64,000 nt of DNA from Saccharicrinis sp965230625 (GTDB taxonomy: Bacteria; Bacteroidota; Bacteroidia; Bacteroidales; Marinilabiliaceae). Shown here in pieces: positions 16,907-26,189 of the stretch; position 1 is the first letter of the stretch; each line of letters opens with the position of its first letter. The stretch covers positions 2,604,001-2,668,000 of the forward strand of contig CBDDLL010000001.1 of the NCBI GenBank assembly GCA_965230625.1, given 5' to 3'. The notes beneath the pieces were generated by a model. It made no database searches and was not told the origin of the DNA. It worked only from the letters and a program-made list of their open reading frames with translations. A program made the position numbers and the translations under genes.

Positions 16907-18091
16907 ATGTCATATATTAAATTAGTCCTCAAGTCTGGTAAGGATCAGTCATTGAGAAGGTTTCATCCTTGGGTTTTTAGTGGTGCCATAAAAAAGATAT
17001 ACGGTGAACCTAAAGAAGGGGATATTGTTGAAGTATTTGATAATAAAGATGAATTCTTAGGAATGGGACATTATCAAATAGGTTCAATTGCAGTAAGGAT
17101 AATTTCTTTTAAGCAGGTTGAAATTAATGATGGATTTTGGGAAGAGAGAATAAAAAAGGCCTATTGTTTAAGGAAAGATCAAGGTTTGATTGATAATGAG
17201 ACTACTAATGCATATCGTTTAGTACATGCCGAAGGTGATAATATGCCAGGCTTAATTATTGATATGTATGGCGATACGGCTGTGGTTCAGATGCACTCTG
17301 TAGGAATGTTTCTAATTAAGGATAAAATAGATGATATTCTAAAAAGTATACTAGGAGATAAGTTAAAAGCCATTTATAATAAATCGGAAAGTACAATACC
17401 TTTCAAGGCTAAAGTAGAAGCAGAAAATGGTTATACTTTTGGAAAATCTGAGGAAAGAATTGCATTAGAAAATGGCTTAAAGTTTAAAGTTGATTGGGAG
17501 AAGGGACAAAAAACGGGATTTTTTGTTGACCAGCGCGATAATAGAGCACTTTTAGAACATTATAGCAATGGAAAATCTGTTTTAAATATGTTCTGCTATA
17601 CTGGAGGATTTTCATTTTATGCAATGAGAGGTGGTGCTAAACTAGTACATTCTGTAGATAGTTCGGAAAGAGCTATAGAATTAACAAGGAAGAATGTAGA
17701 ACTTAACTTTCCCGAGGATGTTCGACATGATGCATTTGCAGTAGATGCTTTCAAGTATCTTGAAGATGTAAAAGATAAATATGATTTAATTATCCTCGAT
17801 CCACCTGCATTTGCAAAACATAATAATGTATTAAATAATGCTTTACAGGGTTACAAGAAATTAAATGCGAAAGCTTTTGAACAAATTAAACCAGGAGGTA
17901 TTATATTTACGTTTTCATGTTCGCAAGTAGTTAGTAAAGAAAACTTCCGAAAAACAATTTTTTCGGCTGCAGCCAAATCAGGAAGAAATGTTAGAATACT
18001 AAATCAGTTGACACAACCAGCCGATCATCCGGTTAATATATATCATCCCGAAGGAGAATACCTTAAAGGGTTGGTATTGTATGTTGAGTAG
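16907..18091 (+). CDS. RlmI-like 23S rRNA cytosine-C5 methyltransferase family protein
   Basis: A 394-residue protein with an N-terminal PUA domain (about 1-75, SYIKLVLKSGKDQSLRRFHPWVFSGAI) and an EEHEE linker leading to a Rossmann methyltransferase. SAM motif is VLNMFCYTGGFSFYA; the motif IV is LDPPAF; the catalytic cysteine is in FTFSCSQ. RlmI methylates a cytosine in 23S rRNA; the exact target here is not proven. It ends 38 bases before a DEAD-box helicase gene, fitting a ribosome or RNA maturation cluster. Confidence 0.88.
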   Translation: MSYIKLVLKSGKDQSLRRFHPWVFSGAIKKIYGEPKEGDIVEVFDNKDEFLGMGHYQIGSIAVRIISFKQVEINDGFWEERIKKAYCLRKDQGLIDNETTNAYRLVHAEGDNMPGLIIDMYGDTAVVQMHSVGMFLIKDKIDDILKSILGDKLKAIYNKSESTIPFKAKVEAENGYTFGKSEERIALENGLKFKVDWEKGQKTGFFVDQRDNRALLEHYSNGKSVLNMFCYTGGFSFYAMRGGAKLVHSVDSSERAIELTRKNVELNFPEDVRHDAFAVDAFKYLEDVKDKYDLIILDPPAFAKHNNVLNNALQGYKKLNAKAFEQIKPGGIIFTFSCSQVVSKENFRKTIFSAAAKSGRNVRILNQLTQPADHPVNIYHPEGEYLKGLVLYVE

Positions 18092-18129
18092 AAAAAATAC
18101 CTTAAGTACTTGATGCTAATAAATATTTA

Positions 18130-19374
18130 ATGAAGTTTAACGAATTTGATTTCTCCAAAGAAGTTCTGGATGGTTTGGATGCCATGCGATTTAAAAAAGC
18201 CACTCCTGTTCAGGAAAAAACTATCCCAGTTATAAAAGCAGGAGATGATTTGATAGCATGTGCCCAAACAGGAACGGGAAAAACTGCTGCTTACTTATTA
18301 CCTGTGTTAGACAGGGTTGTAAGAGAGGGGCATTCAGGCATTACAACTGTAATTTTAGTACCTACCAGGGAGTTAGCGTTACAAATCGACCAGCAAATTG
18401 AAGGATTTAGTTACTTCTTGGATGTTACATCAGTATCTGTTTTTGGAGGTAATGACAAGGATTTGTGGGATAACCAAAAAAATGGATTAATCAAAGGGGC
18501 TGATATTATAGTAGCTACTCCAGGGAGGATGATTCAGCATTTAAGTATGGGGTATGTTGATTTTAAATCAGTAAAACACTTAATTCTGGATGAGGCTGAT
18601 AGAATGTTAGACATGGGTTTCTATGACGACCTAATGCAGATAGAGAGTCATATTCCAAAGGAAAATAGACAAGGTTTATTGTTCTCAGCAACTATGCCGC
18701 CTAAAATAAGAGATTTGGCTAAGAAATTATTGGATAATCCGCAGGAGATTAATATCGCAATTTCAAAACCAGCAAAAGGAATATTACAGGCCGCATATGT
18801 TGTTTACGAGCATCAAAAGATAGACTTGATTGTAGATTTACTTAAAGATAAAGATTTACCAAGTATTATCATTTTTTCATCAAGAAAGTCTAAAGTTAAT
18901 GATATAGTAAGGGCTCTTAAAACTAATGGATTTAATACAAAAGGAATACATTCTGATTTAGATCAGGCAGAACGGATTGATGTATTAAGAGAATTTAAGA
19001 ACCGCAATGTTCAAATCTTAGTAGCTACAGATATCGTGGCACGTGGTATTGATATAGAAAAAATAGATCTTGTAATTAATTTTGATGTACCCAATGATGC
19101 CGAAGATTACGTTCACAGAATTGGACGTACTGCGCGTGCTCAAACTCAGGGGGTAGGTATTACATTTATCACCGAAGATGATCAGGTTGACTTTTATAAG
19201 ATTGAAAAACTAATTGAAGCAGATATATATAAGATTCCACTACCTCCAGAGTTTGAAGAAGGTCCGGAATATACTCCAGAGGATAAAATGAAACGTGGTG
19301 GTAATCGAAAAGGAAATAAAAAACGTTTTACAAAAAAGCCACAAAGGAAAAAAAATATACCAAAAAAGGAGTAG
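18130..19374 (+). CDS. DEAD-box RNA helicase, RhlE-like
   Basis: A 414-residue RNA helicase. Ordered motifs: Q-motif FKKATPVQEKTIP, AQTGTGKTAAYLLP (I), PTRELA (Ia), TPGRM (Ib), DEAD (II), SAT (III), VATDIVARGID (V) and HRIGRTAR (VI). The tail is short and very basic (RGGNRKGNKKRFTKKPQRKKN), likely to bind RNA. Such helicases remodel structured RNA during ribosome assembly or decay. The gene lies between the RlmI-like gene and tex in the same direction. Confidence 0.92.
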   Translation: MKFNEFDFSKEVLDGLDAMRFKKATPVQEKTIPVIKAGDDLIACAQTGTGKTAAYLLPVLDRVVREGHSGITTVILVPTRELALQIDQQIEGFSYFLDVTSVSVFGGNDKDLWDNQKNGLIKGADIIVATPGRMIQHLSMGYVDFKSVKHLILDEADRMLDMGFYDDLMQIESHIPKENRQGLLFSATMPPKIRDLAKKLLDNPQEINIAISKPAKGILQAAYVVYEHQKIDLIVDLLKDKDLPSIIIFSSRKSKVNDIVRALKTNGFNTKGIHSDLDQAERIDVLREFKNRNVQILVATDIVARGIDIEKIDLVINFDVPNDAEDYVHRIGRTARAQTQGVGITFITEDDQVDFYKIEKLIEADIYKIPLPPEFEEGPEYTPEDKMKRGGNRKGNKKRFTKKPQRKKNIPKKE

Positions 19375-19457
19375 TAGTAAAATAGCTAATTTTATTCAAA
19401 GTCCCATTATAAAACCAGTCATTTGTTTTTCTACTATTACAAGTATAATAATCAATC

Positions 19458-21587
19458 ATGTTAGCACAAATAATTCAGATAATTTCTACGGAGTTACAAC
19501 TGCAATCAACTCATATTAAAAATACAATTCAACTTCTTGACGAAGGAGCAACAGTTCCATTTATTAGTAGATATAGGAAAGAGCTTACGGGGAGCATGGA
19601 TGAGGTAAATGTAGCCTTATTAAAAGAACGATATGAAAAGCTTCAGGAAATAGAAAAAAGAAAGGAAACTATTTTAAAATCGATTGAAGAACAAGATGCT
19701 TTAACACCAGAACTTAAGAAAAAGATTGAAGAGACATATAATGCTACAGAACTTGAAGATATTTATCTGCCATATAAACCTAAAAGAAAAACGAGAGCAG
19801 TAAAAGCTAAGGAGAAGGGATTAGAGCCTTTAGCTAAAATTTTAATGAAACAGTATGAGCGAGATGTAGAAAGTAAGGCTGCACAATTTGTAAACGAAGA
19901 AGTAGCTGATATTGAAGAAGCTTTGCTTGGAGCAAGGGATATAATTGCTGAATGGGTGAATGAAAATGCTGTAGCTCGTGATATAGTTCGTTCAATATAT
20001 GAAAGAAGCGCAGTAGTTTCATCTAGCCTGGTCAAAGGAAAGGAAGAAGAAGGAATTAAGTATAAGGATTATTTTGATTTTTCCGAACCTCTAAAAAAAT
20101 GCCCAAGTCATCGTTTATTGGCCATTAGGAGAGGGGAAAAAGAAGGGATTCTAAAAGTAAATATCTCACCTGATGATGACATATTGTTAGAACGTTTAGG
20201 AAGATATTTTATAAAAGGAAGTACCGAAGCATCTCAGCAAGTTGAAATAGCCTTAAAGGATTCAATTAAACGGTTATTAAAACCATCAATCGAAACTGAG
20301 TATGCAAATATCTCAAAAGAAAAGGCTGATGAGGAAGCAATACAGGTATTTGCTAAAAATCTGCGTCAATTGTTATTATCTTCTCCATTAGGACAAAAAA
20401 GAGTTTTAGCTATTGATCCTGGATATAGAACTGGTTGTAAAGTAGTATGTTTGGATGCACAGGGTAATTTATTACATAACGAGAATATTTATCCTCATGC
20501 CCCGAAAAAGGAAACCAAACAGGCAGCTAAAAAAATATCCTCATTAGTAGATGCTTATAAAATTGAAGCTATTGCAATTGGTAATGGAACAGCTTCGCGC
20601 GAAACAGAATCGTTTGTGCGTAATTTAAAGTACGGTAGGGATATACAGGTTTTTGTAGTTAGTGAGGATGGTGCTTCTGTTTATTCGGCTAGTAAAGTAG
20701 CACGCGAGGAATTTCCAGAATATGATGTTACAGTTAGAGGGGCTGTTTCTATTGGCCGAAGATTAATAGATCCTTTGGCAGAGTTAGTAAAGATTGATCC
20801 CAAATCAATTGGAGTTGGACAATATCAACATGATGTGGATCAAGGTAGGCTAAAAGTATCTCTTGATCAGGTAGTTGAGTCGTGCGTAAATAAAGTGGGA
20901 GTAGATTTAAACACTGCAAGCATGCATCTCCTAATATATATTTCAGGTTTAGGTCCTCAATTAGCAAAAAATATTGTAGAGTATCGCAAGAACAATGGTG
21001 CTTTTACATCCAGAACTCAACTAAAAAAAGTTCCTCGGTTGGGAGACAAGGCATTTGAGCAGTCTGCAGGTTTTTTAAGGATTACAAATGGTAATAATCC
21101 ATTGGATAATTCTGCTGTTCATCCAGAATCATATTCAATAGTACAAAAAATGGCTATGGATAATTCTTGTGAAGTAAAAGATTTAATAGAGAATAGTGAT
21201 GTTAGATCAAAAATTAACCTTAACAAGTATGTAACTGATAACACTGGTCTTCCTACATTAAAAGATATTTTAAACGAACTGGAGAAGCCTGGTCGTGATC
21301 CCAGACAGATAATAAAGGTGTTTGAGTTTGATAAAAATATTCGTTCAATTGATGATTTAGAGATAGGGATGATATTACCTGGAATTGTAACTAATATTAC
21401 AAATTTTGGTGCTTTTGTAGATGTAGGTGTAAAACAGGATGGACTAGTACATATTTCTGAATTGGCCGATAGGTTTATAAGTGATCCTAACGATGTGGTT
21501 TCTTTACATCAACATGTTAAGGTAAAAGTTATCGAAGTAGATAAGGGGCGTAAAAGAATTCAGCTATCTATCAAACAGGCAGAATAA
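19458..21587 (+). CDS. tex: Tex family RNA-binding transcription accessory protein
   Basis: A 709-residue protein with the Tex layout: helical N-terminal domain (EGATVPFISRYRKELTGSMDE), YqgF-like RNase H fold (VLAIDPGYRTGCKVVCLD), helix-hairpin-helix pair (GLGPQLAKNIVEYRKNNGAF, LKKVPRLGDKAFEQSAGFLRI) and a C-terminal S1 RNA-binding domain (GMILPGIVTNITNFGAFVDVG...LVHISELADRF). It is cytoplasmic and linked to transcription and RNA handling. Length fits the family. It probably shares a transcript with the DEAD helicase. Confidence 0.93.
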   Translation: MLAQIIQIISTELQLQSTHIKNTIQLLDEGATVPFISRYRKELTGSMDEVNVALLKERYEKLQEIEKRKETILKSIEEQDALTPELKKKIEETYNATELEDIYLPYKPKRKTRAVKAKEKGLEPLAKILMKQYERDVESKAAQFVNEEVADIEEALLGARDIIAEWVNENAVARDIVRSIYERSAVVSSSLVKGKEEEGIKYKDYFDFSEPLKKCPSHRLLAIRRGEKEGILKVNISPDDDILLERLGRYFIKGSTEASQQVEIALKDSIKRLLKPSIETEYANISKEKADEEAIQVFAKNLRQLLLSSPLGQKRVLAIDPGYRTGCKVVCLDAQGNLLHNENIYPHAPKKETKQAAKKISSLVDAYKIEAIAIGNGTASRETESFVRNLKYGRDIQVFVVSEDGASVYSASKVAREEFPEYDVTVRGAVSIGRRLIDPLAELVKIDPKSIGVGQYQHDVDQGRLKVSLDQVVESCVNKVGVDLNTASMHLLIYISGLGPQLAKNIVEYRKNNGAFTSRTQLKKVPRLGDKAFEQSAGFLRITNGNNPLDNSAVHPESYSIVQKMAMDNSCEVKDLIENSDVRSKINLNKYVTDNTGLPTLKDILNELEKPGRDPRQIIKVFEFDKNIRSIDDLEIGMILPGIVTNITNFGAFVDVGVKQDGLVHISELADRFISDPNDVVSLHQHVKVKVIEVDKGRKRIQLSIKQAE

Positions 21588-21782
21588 AGGTCTTTATTCT
21601 AAAATCTAGTATAGTGTTAAAAAAATAACAAGTGTAGGTCTGTCTAAAAAAACGAGCTATTATGCTTGTATTTTGCTTATATTCAGTATTCTAATCTTAA
21701 TTTTTATTTGGTTCGACTTTTATCTTTCGACTCTATTGCTTTATGAACTCACTACTAGTGATTTATAGATTTAAAAATCAAC

Positions 21783-21815
21783 TTGTATTCAGAACCAACT
21801 AATTAATTATATTTG
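21783..21815 (+). promoter_or_regulatory. Promoter of the alanine symporter gene
   Basis: TTG (21783-21785) and TATATTTG (21808-21815) form a Bacteroidota promoter with 22 bp spacing. A start near 21822 makes the TTG start at 21813 impossible and supports ATG 21852. Confidence 0.5.
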
Positions 21816-21851
21816 TTTTGTTTCTTTCAAACAGATAAAATAAAGGCTACC

Positions 21852-23585
21852 ATGCAAAAAATTAATGATTTTTTATTACTAATAGATTCTTATATAGGGA
21901 GTAGTGACTGGTTTGTTTATCTTTTACTAGGAGTAGGGCTATTTTTTACCTTTTATTTAGGTTTCCCTCAGTTGCGATATATTAAGTATGCCATTAAAAT
22001 TGTCATGGGTAAATTTGATAAAGACAGTGATGAGGGGGATACTTCACATTTTCAGGCTTTAGCTACTGCCCTTTCTGGAACTGTTGGTACGGGCAATATT
22101 GCAGGAGTTGCATATGCTCTTTTTTTGGGTGGGCCGGCTGCTTTATTTTGGATGCTTGTAACTGCACTAATTGGTATGACAACCAAATTTGTAGAAGTAA
22201 CTTTATCGCACAAATATAGAGAAAAGGCAGAAGATGGCACTATCACTGGTGGACCAATGTACTTTATGAAGAAAAGACTTAATATTAAGACTTCTTCAGG
22301 AAAAGAAATAAAGACAGGGAAAGTAATGGCTATAATTTTTGCAGCAGCAACTGTACTTTCTTCGTTTGGAACTGGAAGCTTACCTCAAATTAATAGTATA
22401 TCTAATTCAATCAATACTACTTTTGGAATACCTCATATTATAACAGGATTAGTGTTAGCTATTTTGTTGGGAATTATTATTATAGGAGGAATAAAAAGAA
22501 TAGCTAAGGTTACTTCCAAATTAGTACCAACGATGGCAGTGATTTATTTTCTTGGTGCTATTTCTGTAATATTATATAATTTCGAAAATATTATTCCTTC
22601 AATAGTTTCCATATTTGCCGATGTATTTACGGGTTCTGCTGCAACAGGAGGTTTTTTAGGAGCAACAATAGCTTTTGCTTTTAATAGAGGTGTTAATAGA
22701 GGATTATTTTCAAATGAAGCAGGTCAAGGTTCTGCCCCAATTGCACACTCTGCAGCCAGGGCGCATGAACCGGTATCAGAGGGCTTGGTAGCTTTGCTAG
22801 AACCATTTATTGATACAATAATTATATGCTCACTTACAGGACTAACCTTGCTTGCTTCGGGAGTATGGACGCAAAAATATTACAATGATTTTCAGAGAGC
22901 GGACATGCAGTTTTTAAGTGGTGTTTACAATGATGCTATAGATGAAGATAAAAAACAATTGAGCGCACATGTAAATGAAAAAGAAACGCTACCATTATTC
23001 ACTGGAGATTTAAATATAAAAGATGGTATTATTTTAAATGAAGATATCTCTTTAATTCATTCAAGATCACTCGCAGAAAATATTAAAGTATTTAAGTCAA
23101 AAGAACCCTATACGGGTAAGTTGGCTGTAGACCAAGGATCACTTACTACAGATAACAATATTAGGTTTAAGGGAAAGTCTTTAATCCATAGTGCTCCATT
23201 AACAACAATAGCTTTTACTCGAAGTTGGTTTGGAGATTTTGGAAAATATATTGTATCAATTGGATTATTATTATTTGCCTTTTCTACAGCAATTTCATGG
23301 TCATATTATGGAAGTAGAGCAATTATATTTCTCTTTGGAGTTAATGGGGTTAAATACTACAGAATAGTTTATGTACTAGGTTTCTTTTTAGCCTCATTTA
23401 CTGATACTACAATTATTTGGACTTTCTCGGGAATAACTATTGCATTAATGACTATTCCCAATTTAATAGGAATTTTTGCTTTGCACAAAGAAATGAAAAG
23501 TGAGGTAAGAGAATTTTGGGTAGAATATAAAAAACGTTTCCCAAACGAGAAAATGCCATTATTTTACAAGAATAATAAGTCCTAA
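21852..23585 (+). CDS. Sodium:alanine symporter family (AGCS) amino-acid carrier
   Basis: A 577-residue polytopic inner-membrane protein that imports alanine or glycine with Na+. Family boxes: GFPQLRYIKYA, FQALATALSGTVGTGNIAGVA, GGPAALFWMLVTALIGMTTKFVE and FNRGVNRGLFSNEAGQGSAPIAHSAA. Start at ATG 21852 is preferred on promoter evidence. Oddly, about 105 hydrophilic residues (about 345-450) are inserted between the GVWT helix and the TRSWFGDFGKYIV helix, where typical family members have a short loop. Nearby genes give no hint of pathway. Confidence 0.9.
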   Translation: MQKINDFLLLIDSYIGSSDWFVYLLLGVGLFFTFYLGFPQLRYIKYAIKIVMGKFDKDSDEGDTSHFQALATALSGTVGTGNIAGVAYALFLGGPAALFWMLVTALIGMTTKFVEVTLSHKYREKAEDGTITGGPMYFMKKRLNIKTSSGKEIKTGKVMAIIFAAATVLSSFGTGSLPQINSISNSINTTFGIPHIITGLVLAILLGIIIIGGIKRIAKVTSKLVPTMAVIYFLGAISVILYNFENIIPSIVSIFADVFTGSAATGGFLGATIAFAFNRGVNRGLFSNEAGQGSAPIAHSAARAHEPVSEGLVALLEPFIDTIIICSLTGLTLLASGVWTQKYYNDFQRADMQFLSGVYNDAIDEDKKQLSAHVNEKETLPLFTGDLNIKDGIILNEDISLIHSRSLAENIKVFKSKEPYTGKLAVDQGSLTTDNNIRFKGKSLIHSAPLTTIAFTRSWFGDFGKYIVSIGLLLFAFSTAISWSYYGSRAIIFLFGVNGVKYYRIVYVLGFFLASFTDTTIIWTFSGITIALMTIPNLIGIFALHKEMKSEVREFWVEYKKRFPNEKMPLFYKNNKS

Positions 23586-23655
23586 GTAATATTGTAAATT
23601 ATTATGATAATATAAATTAATATTATATATTTTATAACATTTAGTCAAATAACTC

Positions 23656-23686
23656 TTTACATTCGAACGATTTTTACGTATGTTTG
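23656..23686 (+). promoter_or_regulatory. Promoter of the TPR-HTH regulator gene
   Basis: TATGTTTG (23679-23686) is a full -7 match; TTTA at 23656-23659 sits 19 bp upstream as a one-off -33 element. Transcription from about 23693 supports the ATG at 23745 over an upstream TTG. Confidence 0.5.
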
Positions 23687-23744
23687 TACATAGTTGTCTT
23701 GTTTTTATTTTAACTTGGATTTTGAAAGTACAAAACCCAGTAAA

Positions 23745-25388
23745 ATGAATAAATATACTTCAATATATACTCCATTTTTAATTCTCATTTTTTTTATAGG
23801 AATTCTAAAAGTTAAAGCACAAGATGATATTCCAAATAAAAAAATGGAAAAGCTTTTTAGTGAGATAGATTATAATACCATATTTTATCCAAAGACAGCT
23901 ATTAATCAGTTTGATTCATTGAAAGGAACATTTAATGAAATTAACTTTGCTGAATATCGTGGGTATATTGACTTTTTAGATGCTCAATTTTATTATAATG
24001 ACATGAAGGTTGATTCAGCTTTGCATTATGCAGAGGATGCAATATCGTGGTTCACAAAGAGAGAAAACGTCAATTGGCTTTCGAAATGTCAATATTTATT
24101 AGGGAAGATAGCTGAAACAACAAGTTTATTTGAACAGGCAAAAATTAATTATTATGAAACAATTAATTTATCTCAGGATGAGAATATTTGGGTTGGTAGT
24201 GCATATATTGGTATAGCAAGGTGTAAGAAAGCTTTAGAAGAGTCTTATTCGGAGGAAATGGGACAAGGTATAAGAATACTTAGAGAAGTTGGTAGATATG
24301 AGGTTGGTTTATTTGCAGATTTTATGGAGCAGTATTTTAATTTAAGCTCTCCAGATTCACCAGCTAACTTAAAAAGAATTGCTGAAAAGTATTTAAATCA
24401 TAAGTTCTATGATAGAGCGGTTAGTGTATATAAATTTGTTGCAAGCAGTTTCTATATTAAAGAAAAATTTGATTCAGCTCATGTTTATTGCAATTTGGCT
24501 ATTGATTTAAGTGAGGAATATGGAGTTGGTAAGTTAGTATTGCCTGCTTTATTCCAATTTAAAGGAGTACTTTATTTTAAACAGCAAGAATACAATACTG
24601 CTGATACGTATTTTAATGAATCACTAGCATTGTATCAAGATAATAACCAATCTAACAGAATGCATTATGCGTATAATTATATACACCAAATAGATAAGGC
24701 AAGAGGAGATTATAGTAAGGCTTACGCTGATTTGCAAAAATATATAAACCTTATTGAAAAGACAACAACTAGAGAAAAGATGCGAATGGCTAAGGTGTTG
24801 GAAGTCAATAATAAGATGGATAGGATGCGAAGCCAGCTATCTCAGCTTAAGGTGGAGAAAAAAGCCAGTGAGTTTATGCTTTATTTAGTAATGGTGGTTA
24901 CTACTATGATATTGGCAGGAGTAGGAATATATATATATCAATATCAAAAAAGTAAAAAAGCGAAAATTGATGAGTTGAATAAAGAATTTCATAATCTCTT
25001 GATTGGAATTGGAGAAAAACAATTACTAGAACATAGATTGAATGCTTCTAATTTAAAAGAAAGTAAAAAGAAAGAGGAGGAAGAGAACTTAATTCCATCA
25101 CATAAAATTGAAGACAGCAGTATTGGTGATAGTTTTGATAGTTGTTATATGGAAACGATAAACTTATTTACTGGATCATTTCCTCAATTAACAAAAACAG
25201 AGGTAAGATATGCTGTAATGATCTGTTTAAAACTACCTATAGAAGTAATTGCAAAAGTGCAAAACGTACAACCAGCCTCAATTAGAAAAGCTAAACAACG
25301 TATAAGGACTAAATTAAATATAAATGATAGCTTAGAGGTTTATCTGCAGGAATTTAGAGAAAGGCAAATCTCGAAATTGGCAGTTTAA
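23745..25388 (+). CDS. Membrane-anchored TPR protein with C-terminal HTH
   Basis: A 547-residue protein with a signal peptide or first helix (MNKYTSIYTPFLILIFFIGILKVKAQ), several tetratricopeptide-like repeats in the periplasmic part (to about residue 370), one transmembrane helix (FMLYLVMVVTTMILAGVGIYIY) and a cytoplasmic part. The last about 60 residues (LTKTEVRYAVMICLKLPIEVIAKVQNVQPASIRKAKQRIRTKL) look like a LuxR-type helix-turn-helix. This one-component trans-membrane design is common in Bacteroidota and would link an envelope signal to transcription. The repeat-protein gene lies 227 bases downstream in the same direction and is a possible target. Confidence 0.78.
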   Translation: MNKYTSIYTPFLILIFFIGILKVKAQDDIPNKKMEKLFSEIDYNTIFYPKTAINQFDSLKGTFNEINFAEYRGYIDFLDAQFYYNDMKVDSALHYAEDAISWFTKRENVNWLSKCQYLLGKIAETTSLFEQAKINYYETINLSQDENIWVGSAYIGIARCKKALEESYSEEMGQGIRILREVGRYEVGLFADFMEQYFNLSSPDSPANLKRIAEKYLNHKFYDRAVSVYKFVASSFYIKEKFDSAHVYCNLAIDLSEEYGVGKLVLPALFQFKGVLYFKQQEYNTADTYFNESLALYQDNNQSNRMHYAYNYIHQIDKARGDYSKAYADLQKYINLIEKTTTREKMRMAKVLEVNNKMDRMRSQLSQLKVEKKASEFMLYLVMVVTTMILAGVGIYIYQYQKSKKAKIDELNKEFHNLLIGIGEKQLLEHRLNASNLKESKKKEEEENLIPSHKIEDSSIGDSFDSCYMETINLFTGSFPQLTKTEVRYAVMICLKLPIEVIAKVQNVQPASIRKAKQRIRTKLNINDSLEVYLQEFRERQISKLAV

Positions 25389-25528
25389 GGTATACATAGT
25401 AATTTACACTCAATAAAATATTGTACGAAAACGTTCAATATGATGATTGTTGAGAGTTAAATGTATTTTTATTTGAAAAACAAATAAGAATACATGTATG
25501 ATAATACTTTGTTTAATAGTGTGATGTA

Positions 25529-25549
25529 TTTTGTCACGTTTTTGTCACG
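25529..25549 (+). promoter_or_regulatory. Tandem TTTTGTCACG direct repeats before the repeat-protein gene
   Basis: TTTTGTCACG occurs at 25529-25538 and again at 25540-25549, 11 bp apart (one helical turn). A related TTTGTCATG spans the start codon at 25616. Phased direct repeats upstream of a gene suit binding of an activator, but no regulator can be named. Confidence 0.4.
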
Positions 25550-25615
25550 CTTAAAATTCATGTTTTTCTGCGTGTCATTTGATATTTGTGATAAACAATT
25601 TAAAACTCGTTTGTC

Positions 25616-26041
25616 ATGAATACTTTTACAACTACATCAAAATTCTTTTTTTCGTTAGTAATTCTTTTTTCTATAGCCCTTAATGTGAGTGCATTAGATA
25701 GGGAGGATCCAATAGTGATTCAGAACGGTAAGTTATATAAGGAAGATCCAATAGTAATTCAGAATGGTAAATTATATAAGGAAGATCCAATAGTAATTCA
25801 GAACGGTAAGTTATATAAGGAAGATCCAATAGTAATTCAGAACGGTAAGTTATATAAGGAAGATCCAATAGTAATTCAGAACGGTAAGTTATATAAGGAA
25901 GATCCAATAGTAATTCAGAATGGTAAATTATATAAGGAAGATCCAATAGTAATTCAAAACGGTAAGTTACATAAAGAAGATCCAATAGTAATTCAGAACG
26001 GTAAGTTATATAAAGAAGATCCAATTGTAATAGTGCGTTAA
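25616..26041 (+). CDS. Exported protein made of eight 13-residue tandem repeats
   Basis: A 141-residue protein: signal peptide (about 1-26, ending NVSA-L), then eight exact-length copies of (K/R)EDPIVIQNGKLY/H from residue 29 to 132 and a cut ninth copy, KEDPIVIVR. Only three residues vary between copies. The regular alternation of Asp-Pro, Val/Ile and Asn-Gly suggests one beta strand and turn per repeat; cleavage after Lys would release equal peptides. No family is recognised. After the TAA the same frame continues EKQDPVAIKVDK to a TGA at 26102, which looks like an older C-terminus. Function unknown. Confidence 0.75.
   Translation: MNTFTTTSKFFFSLVILFSIALNVSALDREDPIVIQNGKLYKEDPIVIQNGKLYKEDPIVIQNGKLYKEDPIVIQNGKLYKEDPIVIQNGKLYKEDPIVIQNGKLYKEDPIVIQNGKLHKEDPIVIQNGKLYKEDPIVIVR
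25700..26038 (+). repeat. 39-bp tandem repeat array, 8 full copies plus a partial
   Basis: Units begin at 25700, 25739, 25778, 25817, 25856, 25895, 25934 and 25973, and a 27-base piece begins at 26012. Copies 3, 4 and 5 are identical at DNA level, and copies 2 and 6 are identical to each other (both with AATGGTAAA). Copies 1, 7, 8 and 9 carry private changes. This shows recent growth from the middle by slippage or unequal recombination. Each unit is a multiple of three, so copy number can change without breaking the frame. Confidence 0.95.
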
Positions 26042-26189
26042 CTAGAAAAACAAGATCCAGTCGCAATTAAAGTCGATAAATTTAATATGCCATGTCATAC
26101 TTGAAATAGTGATAGATAATTTTTGTGAGGTATGTAAGGGCTTTATTTTGAGTGTGTAAGTGTTTGTAATGTATTAGAATTTAAAGAGT

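Noticed and set aside
25700..26038. Short direct repeats that could suggest a CRISPR array.
   Set aside because: Units are contiguous with no unique spacers and form one open reading frame, so it is a coding tandem repeat.
25680..26066. A 128-codon reverse frame across the repeat array.
   Set aside because: It exists only because the 39-base unit is a multiple of three; the forward frame has the signal peptide and start.
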